A stretch of DNA of 9,903 nucleotides. Origin: CBFGRU01 sp965651255. GTDB lineage: Bacteria > Planctomycetota > Phycisphaerae > Phycisphaerales > SM1A02. The position numbers and the translations under genes were made by a program. The notes beneath the pieces were generated by a model. The model ran no database searches. It had not been told where the DNA came from and saw only the letters and a list, made by a program, of their open reading frames with translations. Below are positions 1-5,938 of this stretch, in pieces. The stretch lies in assembly GCA_965651255.1 (NCBI GenBank), contig CBFGRU010000112.1:1-9903 (forward strand), given 5' to 3'. How positions within the stretch are numbered: position 1 is the first letter of the stretch; every line of letters begins with the position of its first letter.

Positions 1-344
1 GGCGCGGGTGCATCTTCGTCCTCGACCTGGAGCACTTCGTCCAGTTCAATCCCGGCCTTCGCCGCGAACGCTTCTACGCTGAGCTTGTGCATACGTCGAG
101 AGAACTCGACGTAGCGGCTCAGTGCAACGCGCAAAGCGTTGAACTCGTGCTCTGCCTTCGATGCTGGCGCTCCTCGCCGGTCGCCCGGCGCGGGTGGCAT
201 CTCCAGCATCCCGAGCTCGTGTGCCAGTCCTCCTACCGACACGCACCCGTCGTTTGCCTCGAATGCACGCTGGAGGAGGGCGTCGCGGTCACCCGCGAAC
301 ACGAGCGGCTTGTGCTGCTTGTTGTCGTTGATGTTCGCCATCAT
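1..344 (-). CDS. Partial HTH (XRE-like) protein, third gene of the RHH-GNAT operon
   Basis: The frame is open from ATG at 344 to the window edge, so about 114 N-terminal residues are visible and the C-terminus is missing. The tail (about residues 76-109, including LSVEAFAAKAGIELDEVLQ) has the spacing of an XRE/Cro-type helix-turn-helix, with a hydrophobic-rich first helix and an AAKAGI turn. This is a pattern judgement with no family hit available. The start has a strong Shine-Dalgarno, GGAGGG, five or so bases upstream. It overlaps the stop of the GNAT-like gene as ATGA, implying translational coupling. A second in-frame ATG at 341 is also possible. It is probably a DNA-binding regulator, or the N-terminal regulator domain of a larger protein. 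Whether it is part of the toxin-antitoxin locus or merely co-transcribed cannot be decided here. Confidence 0.7.
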   Translation of the reverse strand, partial: MMANINDNKQHKPLVFAGDRDALLQRAFEANDGCVSVGGLAHELGMLEMPPAPGDRRGAPASKAEHEFNALRVALSRYVEFSRRMHKLSVEAFAAKAGIELDEVLQVEDEDAPA

Positions 345-1015
345 TTGCCCTCCAAGAATGTCTTTGCCTGCTCGTCTTCCAACTCGAAATACCGCAGGCG
401 TTGGTACTTCGGGTCGGGTCCCAAATCGGCCATGCCGCAGTTCACGCGGTAGAACCGTTCCGATTGCGGCAGAGAGTGGAGCCCCACCCTGCCCTTGAAT
501 CCCTGCTGGTCACTCCAGACAACGGCGTAGGTCATCAGGATGATGCCAAGGCCTCGGAAGCGACGTTGCTGAATAGAGCCCCTGTCTTCTGGCGGCTCGG
601 GCGGTACGTCCCAGTTCCACGGCGCCGTTTCGAGCCATGGGATGTAGGCGAGGTTCCGCTTCGTGTTGCCCAGCCGCGTTCGATGCTCGGCGCCGTGCAT
701 GTCCATGGACTCGACCCAGATCAGTCCTTGCCACTGGCCGGCGTGCCGGATGCCGATGAGCCTGGCGTCGCCGAGCGGCAGGAGCCGGCTCTCATCCATG
801 GCGTCGATCTTCCGCGACCAGTCCCAGTGTGTGCTCTGCGGAGCCGCTGTTCTTGAGAGCTTGGCCTCCTTGACCTTCTGCCTGACGCGCACTCTGACGG
901 CTGCCCAGTCCGCTTCAGCGTCGTAGATGTCCGCGAACGTGAGCGCGTCGTGAAGCTCCGCTTCGACGAGCTCGCCAGTGGTGTTGTCCTTCAGCGTCGT
1001 CTTCTGAACCGTCAT
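341..1015 (-). CDS. GNAT-like N-acetyltransferase, candidate toxin
   Basis: This 224-residue protein shows GNAT hallmarks. A hydrophobic strand lies at residues 85-103 (ARLIGIRHAGQWQGLIWVES). The acetyl-CoA pyrophosphate loop RxxGxG is RFRGLG at 152-157, followed by a helix. The segment GLHSLPQSERFYR (178-190) carries a candidate general-acid Tyr189, and NCGM then leads into a C-terminal strand. The N-terminal ~60 residues are charged and look like an extension before the fold. It overlaps the upstream RHH gene (ATGA at 1012-1015) and the downstream HTH gene (ATGA at 341-344). No good Shine-Dalgarno precedes its start, so its translation may depend on coupling to the RHH gene. GNAT proteins paired with RHH proteins are known toxins (TacT, AtaT) that acetylate aminoacyl-tRNA. 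Toxicity here is inferred from context only; a metabolic acetyltransferase is the alternative. Confidence 0.75.
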   Translation of the reverse strand: MTVQKTTLKDNTTGELVEAELHDALTFADIYDAEADWAAVRVRVRQKVKEAKLSRTAAPQSTHWDWSRKIDAMDESRLLPLGDARLIGIRHAGQWQGLIWVESMDMHGAEHRTRLGNTKRNLAYIPWLETAPWNWDVPPEPPEDRGSIQQRRFRGLGIILMTYAVVWSDQQGFKGRVGLHSLPQSERFYRVNCGMADLGPDPKYQRLRYFELEDEQAKTFLEGK

Positions 1016-1224
1016 AGCACCATCAGCTCGGCCTTCTTGTCGAGCTTCTCGTCTTCCAGCACGAGCTTCTCGCCATTCGCCGTTCTGGAATCGATCAGCG
1101 TGTAGAGCCGGAGTGCCTGTCGAATGACTGCGGTCTTGGAGAGCTCCTTCGCCTTGGCGATGCCCTCAAGAGCCGCCATCTCGGCCTCGTTCAAGTTCAG
1201 GGTCATGCTCTTCTTTCCGGCCAT
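1012..1224 (-). CDS. Ribbon-helix-helix (CopG-like) protein, candidate antitoxin
   Basis: This 70-residue protein has an N-terminal ribbon-helix-helix: a basic start (MAGKK), strand MTLNLN at about 7-12, helix A around AEMAALEGIAKAKE, and helix B starting SKTAVIRQALRLY. A charged C-terminal tail (about 46-70) is of the kind that binds a toxin partner. ATG at 1224 is chosen over the upstream TTG at 1260 for two reasons: a Shine-Dalgarno-like AAAGGAG lies at 1235-1241, and the predicted promoter -10 (1249-1254) falls inside the longer reading. The RHH strand normally sits at the very N-terminus, which also fits the short form. It is the first gene of the operon and overlaps the GNAT-like gene by ATGA. 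The dyad at 1272-1292 over its -35 suggests autorepression, usual for RHH antitoxins. Fold well supported; antitoxin role inferred. Confidence 0.78.
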   Translation of the reverse strand: MAGKKSMTLNLNEAEMAALEGIAKAKELSKTAVIRQALRLYTLIDSRTANGEKLVLEDEKLDKKAELMVL

Positions 1225-1248
1225 CGGGGCGTCGCTCCTTTCAGCACT

Positions 1249-1276
1249 AGTATACGGCAAATGGGCACGAAGTCAA
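1249..1276 (-). promoter_or_regulatory. Sigma-70-type promoter of the RHH-GNAT-HTH operon
   Basis: Read on the minus strand, TTGACT (1276-1271) and TATACT (1254-1249) are separated by 16 bp, close to the sigma-70 consensus. The predicted transcript starts near 1242, just upstream of the Shine-Dalgarno at 1241-1235, giving a leader of roughly 20 bases. The -35 lies in the left arm of the inverted repeat at 1272-1292. Confidence 0.7.
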
Positions 1277-1292
1277 CAGGTTTGGTGTTGAC
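1272..1292. promoter_or_regulatory. Inverted-repeat operator candidate between divergent promoters
   Basis: GTCAACA (1272-1278) and TGTTGAC (1286-1292) are perfect reverse complements separated by 7 bases (GGTTTGG). The left arm overlaps the minus-strand -35 (1271-1276) and the right arm overlaps the plus-strand -35 (1288-1293). A dimer bound here could occlude both promoters. The likely ligand is the RHH protein, alone or with its GNAT partner; the truncated HTH protein is the alternative. The two arms are partly explained by the near-consensus -35 boxes themselves, but the symmetry extends beyond the hexamers. Confidence 0.65.
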
Positions 1293-1315
1293 ATTCTACA
1301 TTGGGTGGCTATTGT
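1288..1315 (+). promoter_or_regulatory. Sigma-70-type promoter of the DUF2188 gene
   Basis: TTGACA (1288-1293) and TATTGT (1310-1315) have a 16-bp spacer. The expected start near 1322 leaves a leader of about 70 bases before the DUF2188 start at 1393. The promoter is divergent from that of the RHH operon and shares the dyad at 1272-1292. Confidence 0.6.
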
Positions 1316-1392
1316 TTGGCCAGATTGTGCCCACGAGACCGTCCCGAGCGTTCCCGGGGCGAGATTCTGGGACCTCAAACAGGAGAGCCACA

Positions 1393-1638
1393 ATGGCCAC
1401 CCGAAAGCGAAACGTACACGTCGTGCCGCAGAAGACCGGGAACCCCTGGGCGGTGAAGCAGGCCGGGAAGTCGAAGCCTGAATCGAGCCATCGCACTCAG
1501 CGAGCAGCCCAGCAAGCCGCGCAGATCATCGCGAAGAAGAACAAGAGCGAGGTGGTGACGCACCGGCCCAATGGCCAGATCCGGGACTCGGATTCGTACG
1601 GAAACGACCCGAATCCCCCGCGCGACACGAAGCATTGA
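1393..1638 (+). CDS. Small DUF2188 family protein
   Basis: This 81-residue basic protein matches the DUF2188 pattern: NVHVVPQKTGNPWAVKQAGK at the N-terminus, a central helix rich in Gln and Ala (RAAQQAAQIIAKKN), then EVVTHRPNGQIRDSDSYGND and a proline-rich tail. The family is widespread in bacteria, usually stand-alone, and has no established function. ATG at 1393 is preferred because AGGAGA lies 7-8 bases upstream at 1381-1386 and the family starts close before the HVVP motif. A longer in-frame reading from 1261 would begin upstream of the predicted promoter. It is divergent from the toxin-antitoxin-like operon and shares its regulatory region. It ends 17 bp short of the oppositely oriented integrase remnant, with no clear terminator between. 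Confidence 0.88.
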   Translation: MATRKRNVHVVPQKTGNPWAVKQAGKSKPESSHRTQRAAQQAAQIIAKKNKSEVVTHRPNGQIRDSDSYGNDPNPPRDTKH

Positions 1639-1655
1639 TCGAGGCTGGCCGTCGC

Positions 1656-1868
1656 TCACCTGAGGTCGGCCCCGGCCACTTCTCCAGGCTTCGGTTCATA
1701 TGCGTCGAGGCTCGGCAGCGCCTCCAGTGCCCCGGCAACGTCCAGCAGCTTCGGATCGGTGTAGACGTTCGCCGTCAGGCTCGGGTCGCTGTGCCGCATC
1801 GCGGCCTGGGCGGTACGGAGCGGGACGCTGGCGCCGCACCGGTTGGTGCCCTGCCCGAATCCGGTCAT
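1656..1868 (-). pseudogene. C-terminal remnant of a tyrosine recombinase (integrase)
   Basis: The 70-codon frame contains RTAQAAMRHSDPSLTANVYT (residues 18-37), which is the end of a phage-integrase-type catalytic domain. It keeps the second active-site His (H26) and the nucleophile Tyr (Y36), followed by DPKLLDVAGALEALPSL as in planctomycete integrases. The first catalytic Arg and the HxxR box, normally just upstream, are missing, as are the core-binding and SAM-like domains. Recognisable similarity begins at about residue 12; the first residues look like junction sequence. The stub abuts the stop of the 895-residue gene (ATGA at 1865-1868), which is probably coincidental. It is almost certainly inactive and marks an old insertion or deletion end. 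A short expressed protein cannot be excluded. Confidence 0.8.
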
Positions 1869-4552
1869 TCCTCTTCTGCATCCTGCGGCAGAAACCAGAT
1901 GTTGCGGAAGCGCACCGGGCCGATCGCCTGCGATGCGTGTGCCTGGAACAGGATCGGATGCAGGCCCGGCGCTTCGTTTTTCGAGACGCCGGTTTTCTCC
2001 GGAACTTCGACATCATCATGCACCAGCTCGCCGTTCCAGTACATGCTCAGGCGCGCGTTGCGCACCTTGCGGGTTCCTTCCCATTGTGGGGCGGTGAAGT
2101 GAATGTCGTACACCTGCCAGACGCCCGCTCCGAGTGAGGCGTTGACGTCGGCGGGTTTCTGTCGGTAGATCGAACCGGCTTCATTGAAGCGCGCAGGATG
2201 CGGCGAACCGGGTGTATTCATGATTTGAATCTCGTAGCGCTCCTGCAGCTTCACTCCGCTGTTGCCATTCTGTTGTGTGGCCAGCGGTCCGCCGGGCGGG
2301 CTGAGCCATTCCACATGCAGCCAGCCACTGCCGAATCGCTCGCGGGAAAGCACATCGCCGGCGTCGATGTCAACCGCCATCGACCCATCGGGCAGAATCT
2401 GCCAGCCGAAGGGCATTGCGTGATCCCGGGCCATGATCAGGTTGCCCGCATCTCTTCCATCGAACAGGACGACCGCACCCTTCGGCGCCGTGCGCGGCAG
2501 CGGACCGATCGGTGAGAATCCGCGATCAGAGAAGGCCGGCCCCGACTCGCTGCCCAGTGCGTTCAGTGTGTACCACGCTTCGGTCGTCCACGGCCGCTCA
2601 TCATTTCGGCTCATCATGTCGATCAACCGCAGATGCACCACCGTTCCGGCCCGCAGACCGGGAAGTTCGAGGAAGACCTGCCGGCCGTCGCGACTGGGGA
2701 TCGCGCGCGAGACGGTGTGCACGCGCGGTTCGATCTTCGGCCCGCCGTAATCAACCGTTTCCACGTAGCGCCAACTCTGTACCGCGTACCGGGAGGCATC
2801 CTCCAGCACCGCGCGATCAACCGGCTTGGTGAATGTGATGTTGAACCCGTTGGCACGCGCGTGAATCGAGTGCATCTCAAACGGCATGGTGATCCGGCCA
2901 TCATCCTCTGCATTCCACGCGAGCCGCTGAAGGCCGAACTTCTTCTGCTGATGATGCCAGTTCCCGTTCGAGCCGACCCCGCCGACATACAGCTTGCCAT
3001 CCGGCCCCCAGATGAGTCGATTGACGCCCGCTTCAACTCCCTGACTGAAGCGAAAGACCGCCCCCTGATATTGATCATTGATTCTCTCGACCATGATGCG
3101 CTTGATGCCGCCGTGCGTGACATCGCCGACCAGCATCTGGCTGCGGTACGGACCGTCCGGAATCACCACGGGCTCGCTCGGTGAGTTGCCGATTTCATCC
3201 TGCGGCATCCAGACTACGGGGGGATCGGTGGCGTGCCGGCCGTCGGGGGTCAACTGGTGCCCGTAGAAGCCGCCCTCGCGAACAAGGTTGATGCGTGAAC
3301 TCGGCAGCCACGAACCCTGGTTATCTGCGACAAATATCTCCCCATTCGTGCCGAAGTTCATGCCGTTGGGCGTGCGCAATCCTTCGGCGAAGATGTCCCA
3401 CGAGCCGGTTCTCGGATCGATTCTGAGAATCGAGCCCGGCCCTCGGCCCACGGCGTACGCCGGATCAGAACCCGGGGTGTAGTTCGTCACGCCGCTCTTG
3501 AGGGGGACGCTGGTTGCGGTGAACAGAAAGCCATCTTTGGCGACGAGGTTGAACGTGAACTCGTGGTAGTTGTGCGAGGCAGGCCAGCCGCCGGCCACGA
3601 CTTCGTATCGATCCGCCACATCATCGCCATCAACATCAACCAGCCGCGTGATCTCCTGTTTCTGCGCCACGAGCAAATGGCCTTCATGAAAGACCATCCC
3701 CAGCGGCTCGCCGAGGCCCGCAGCAAAGCGTTGAATCGTCACGCCTCGCTCATCGCCCGGCATCAGGCCATCGATCAGGTACACCGCGCCGACACCATCC
3801 CAGGTGGCCACCGCCAACCGATGATCCGGCAGAAAGCACATCGCGCCGACGGGCGGGCGGAATTCCGGTCCGCGGAACTCTTCCAGCGTCATGGATGGGT
3901 GCACCGCCACCAGCGGCCGTCCGTCGCCCGGCTCACGAGGGTCTTCGGCAAAGAAGAATCGCTTCGTCCCGGGTGCGGTCACGAACGTCTGCCCCGGCTC
4001 GGTGAACAACTGTTCGGTGGGAATCAGCTCTTCACCATCCGCGCCCGGCCGCTGCCAGTAGAGTTGCAGATAGAACTGGCCGTGATCTTCGTAGAACGGA
4101 AGGCGCAGCGCGTACCAGCCCGCTTCCAGCTCTGTATCGGCGCCGGCGGTGAACCCGCGGAAGGTTTCGGTATCGCAGATGAGGCGCTCGTTCAGAAAGA
4201 GGGCTGCCCCATCATCGCATACCAACCGAAAGCGATACCTGCCTGTTTCATCAATCTTCAGCCAGGCCGTCACTTCGCCCGCAAACTCATCGCGCAGTTC
4301 GCCGTGCGACGTGACCAGCCGATCGCGCAGGTCGATTTGCTCGTGCACCGCGTAGTAGTTCGGCGTCTGCCCCTCGGCGATCGTCGGTCGCTGGGGGAGG
4401 CGTCCATCCACCGCGAACGCGCGAATCGTCACGCCCGGCGCAAGTCGATCCGGCGGTGAAGCCGCCGTCGCGGGCTGCGCCTGCATCTCCTTTGCGCCGA
4501 AGCCGCACACAAGAATCGCGCTGAGGATGATTGAATAACGTAACAACATCAT
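1865..4552 (-). CDS. Secreted PA14 / beta-propeller / DUF1080 (3-keto-disaccharide hydrolase) protein
   Basis: This is an 895-residue multidomain exported protein. A Sec signal peptide spans about 1-25 (hydrophobic IILSAILVCGFG, candidate cleavage after MQA). A PA14-like carbohydrate-associated domain lies at about 70-183 (KIDETGRYRFRLVCDDGAAL, then WYALRLPFYE). A PVC/NHL-type beta-propeller occupies about 222-555, with GEPLGMVFHEGHLLVAQ, a calcium-loop-like DVDGDDVAD (306-314), LRTPNGMNFGTNGEIFVAD and LIWGPDGKLYVGG. An Ig-like linker follows at 556-665. The C-terminal DUF1080 / 3-keto-disaccharide hydrolase domain (693-888) has VVLFDGRD, GNSGVKLQERYEIQI, GVWQVYDIHF and PVRFRNIW. No CxxCH haem motif is present. 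ATG at 4552 has GGAG about 9 bases upstream and overlaps the preceding stop as ATGA. The likely role is periplasmic or surface processing of oxidised glycosides; the substrate is unknown. Confidence 0.9.
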   Translation of the reverse strand: MMLLRYSIILSAILVCGFGAKEMQAQPATAASPPDRLAPGVTIRAFAVDGRLPQRPTIAEGQTPNYYAVHEQIDLRDRLVTSHGELRDEFAGEVTAWLKIDETGRYRFRLVCDDGAALFLNERLICDTETFRGFTAGADTELEAGWYALRLPFYEDHGQFYLQLYWQRPGADGEELIPTEQLFTEPGQTFVTAPGTKRFFFAEDPREPGDGRPLVAVHPSMTLEEFRGPEFRPPVGAMCFLPDHRLAVATWDGVGAVYLIDGLMPGDERGVTIQRFAAGLGEPLGMVFHEGHLLVAQKQEITRLVDVDGDDVADRYEVVAGGWPASHNYHEFTFNLVAKDGFLFTATSVPLKSGVTNYTPGSDPAYAVGRGPGSILRIDPRTGSWDIFAEGLRTPNGMNFGTNGEIFVADNQGSWLPSSRINLVREGGFYGHQLTPDGRHATDPPVVWMPQDEIGNSPSEPVVIPDGPYRSQMLVGDVTHGGIKRIMVERINDQYQGAVFRFSQGVEAGVNRLIWGPDGKLYVGGVGSNGNWHHQQKKFGLQRLAWNAEDDGRITMPFEMHSIHARANGFNITFTKPVDRAVLEDASRYAVQSWRYVETVDYGGPKIEPRVHTVSRAIPSRDGRQVFLELPGLRAGTVVHLRLIDMMSRNDERPWTTEAWYTLNALGSESGPAFSDRGFSPIGPLPRTAPKGAVVLFDGRDAGNLIMARDHAMPFGWQILPDGSMAVDIDAGDVLSRERFGSGWLHVEWLSPPGGPLATQQNGNSGVKLQERYEIQIMNTPGSPHPARFNEAGSIYRQKPADVNASLGAGVWQVYDIHFTAPQWEGTRKVRNARLSMYWNGELVHDDVEVPEKTGVSKNEAPGLHPILFQAHASQAIGPVRFRNIWFLPQDAEEE

Positions 4553-5718
4553 CGCGGTCGCTCCATCGCGTTCGTTTCCTCCGCGGGTACGGTGCGCAGA
4601 CGAAGCTCATCAGCCGTCCAAACGTACTGCGTTCGTCCGAATGCATCGCGCACCCGTCGGGCGCGCCCGCCCTCAACATCCCGGCGCCAGCCCTCAGCAA
4701 GTTGCGGGCACGCATGAACAAGCGTCACCCCCGCCGGCAACGCACGCACGGTCAGCACTTCCTCCAGCCCATCCGCATCGCGCATTCGGTCCACGCGGTG
4801 TTCGATGGTGACTCGATCACCGTTGCGCAGCAGCAGGTCGTACTCCAGCACGATCCCTTCGACCCGATTGATCAACTCGTATCCGCGGAAGGAAACCTCG
4901 GGCGCGTATCGCTCGGCGGGGCCATCGCCACTCCGCGATTCGATGAACCACGCGGGCCGATCGCCGAAGAGGCGCACGTTCCGAATCGATTTCTCGTGCG
5001 CTGCCTGCCGCTGAACAAACCGAAATCGCGCGGCTTCACGGCGCGCTGTGATGAGCTTGAAGTTCCACTGCCAGTCGGTCCCGCTCGTGCCGTGCATGGT
5101 CGAATCGAACCACTGCACGATCACCGGTTCATCCGGTGCATCATCAACGATCTCCACCCGCACCGGTCCGCGACGCGAACGCTCATCGAACGCCAGGTAC
5201 AACCGCTCCCAGCCGGTCAGATCAACCACGGGCGAGGTGATCGATGCGCCATCGCCGCGCATCTTCCATCCGCCATCATCCCACTCGGCGCGATCGAACT
5301 CCCAATCGAGCGCATCCATGCCGAAGACTTCATCGTGAAGTGAGAGAAGATCATCCGGCGGGGCGAGTACGGTGTCACCCTCAGCGCGCGAGTTGTCCTG
5401 AGAGAAGTCCCACACCTTGCCCCGCAGATCGATCGTGCCTTTCCACACGCGATGCCAGCCCGCTGTCTCGGGGTTGAACGCCAGCCACCACTCTGCCCCC
5501 GCGGCGATGAGCACCATGCGCGTGCGGTCTTCAAACAGTGTGCGGAACACCCACGGATCGCGACCACGTTCAGGCGGTTCATCGAGCGTCATGGCCGCGG
5601 CGTCAACCAGCCGGTCGACTGCGATGATCCGTCCATCATCATCATGATTCGGCCCCGTCAGCAATACGCCCGCGCTCAGCAGACCGACTCCGACCTTCAT
5701 CCTGTTTCGCCATCGCAT
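4549..5718 (-). CDS. Exported protein with planctomycete PVC-type beta modules, unknown function
   Basis: A 389-residue product is read from ATG at 5718. A short basic stretch (MRWRNRMK) precedes a hydrophobic segment (VGVGLLSAGVLLTG), indicating export. Around residues 67-107, MVLIAAGAEWWLAFNPETAG followed by WHRVWKGTIDLRG resembles a module seen in large planctomycete propeller and cytochrome-like proteins, where it precedes PA14. A beta-sandwich-like region follows (about 137-255). A second recurrent module (271-312) contains VSFRGYELI, LEYDLLLRNGDRVTIEHRVD. No catalytic motif is recognised. The frame stays open upstream to 5970, but that part is Arg-rich and unlike a signal peptide. A -10 placed 7 bp before 5718 supports the short form; ATG at 5700 is the alternative. 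Its ATGA overlap with the DUF1080 gene argues for a joint function. Confidence 0.78.
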   Translation of the reverse strand: MRWRNRMKVGVGLLSAGVLLTGPNHDDDGRIIAVDRLVDAAAMTLDEPPERGRDPWVFRTLFEDRTRMVLIAAGAEWWLAFNPETAGWHRVWKGTIDLRGKVWDFSQDNSRAEGDTVLAPPDDLLSLHDEVFGMDALDWEFDRAEWDDGGWKMRGDGASITSPVVDLTGWERLYLAFDERSRRGPVRVEIVDDAPDEPVIVQWFDSTMHGTSGTDWQWNFKLITARREAARFRFVQRQAAHEKSIRNVRLFGDRPAWFIESRSGDGPAERYAPEVSFRGYELINRVEGIVLEYDLLLRNGDRVTIEHRVDRMRDADGLEEVLTVRALPAGVTLVHACPQLAEGWRRDVEGGRARRVRDAFGRTQYVWTADELRLRTVPAEETNAMERPR

Positions 5719-5724
5719 AGCGCG

Positions 5725-5730
5725 AGTATA
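5725..5730 (-). promoter_or_regulatory. -10 element giving a probable leaderless transcript
   Basis: TATACT on the minus strand (5730-5725) ends 6 bases before the ATG at 5718. With normal spacing the transcript would start at, or within a base or two of, that ATG, making the mRNA leaderless. No -35 sits at the usual distance. A TTGACA at 5763-5758 is 27 bp away, too far for a standard promoter. Confidence 0.45.
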
Positions 5731-5858
5731 GCGGCGCGCAACCGGGTGTACGTTCCATGTCAATCCCCGAACATCATGCGACACCGCATCTTTCACCGCA
5801 GGAAATCGTGTGCCGATGAATCCACGCCGCAACACTCGGCGAAACCGACGGGTGGAAC

Positions 5859-5895
5859 GGCCTGTTGGAGCAGGCCACCGCGAGGCGACTCGCGG
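5859..5895 (+). promoter_or_regulatory. Tandem hairpins in the leader of the FAS1 operon
   Basis: Two stem-loops lie one base apart. GGCCTG (5859-5864) pairs with CAGGCC (5871-5876) around loop TTGGAG. CCGCGAG (5878-5884) pairs perfectly with CTCGCGG (5889-5895) around GCGA, a GNRA tetraloop. They end 43 bases before the FAS1 start and 28 bases before its Shine-Dalgarno. Neither is followed by a T-tract, so they are unlikely to be terminators. They could act on mRNA stability or translation, or be DNA operators. The promoter of this operon was not found, so it is unproven that the hairpins are transcribed. Confidence 0.5.
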
Positions 5896-5938
5896 CGACA
5901 TTCCTGACCGAAACAGACACGACAGAAGGATCAAGCGA

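Noticed and set aside
1225..1260. TTG start at 1260 for the RHH protein
   Set aside because: The predicted -10 lies inside this stretch, and the Shine-Dalgarno and RHH fold both fit ATG at 1224.
3563..4459. 298-codon plus-strand frame opposite the large secreted hydrolase gene
   Set aside because: It is fully antisense to well-supported PA14 and propeller coding sequence and its translation resembles no protein; a high-GC shadow.
4480..4552. Lipoprotein signal on the large hydrolase (Cys16)
   Set aside because: The residues before the Cys are I-L-V; a lipobox needs Gly, Ala or Ser just before it. A signal peptidase I site near residue 25 fits better.
1865..4552. Cytochrome or PVC haem-binding domain in the propeller protein
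   Set aside because: No CxxCH motif occurs anywhere in the protein.
4531..5343. 270-codon plus-strand frame
   Set aside because: It is antisense to the 389-residue exported protein gene, lacks a ribosome-binding site and shows no domain features.
5810..5938. N-terminal extension of the FAS1 protein
   Set aside because: It would bury the signal peptide behind a basic stretch and ignore the good Shine-Dalgarno at 5924-5930; it also covers the hairpins.
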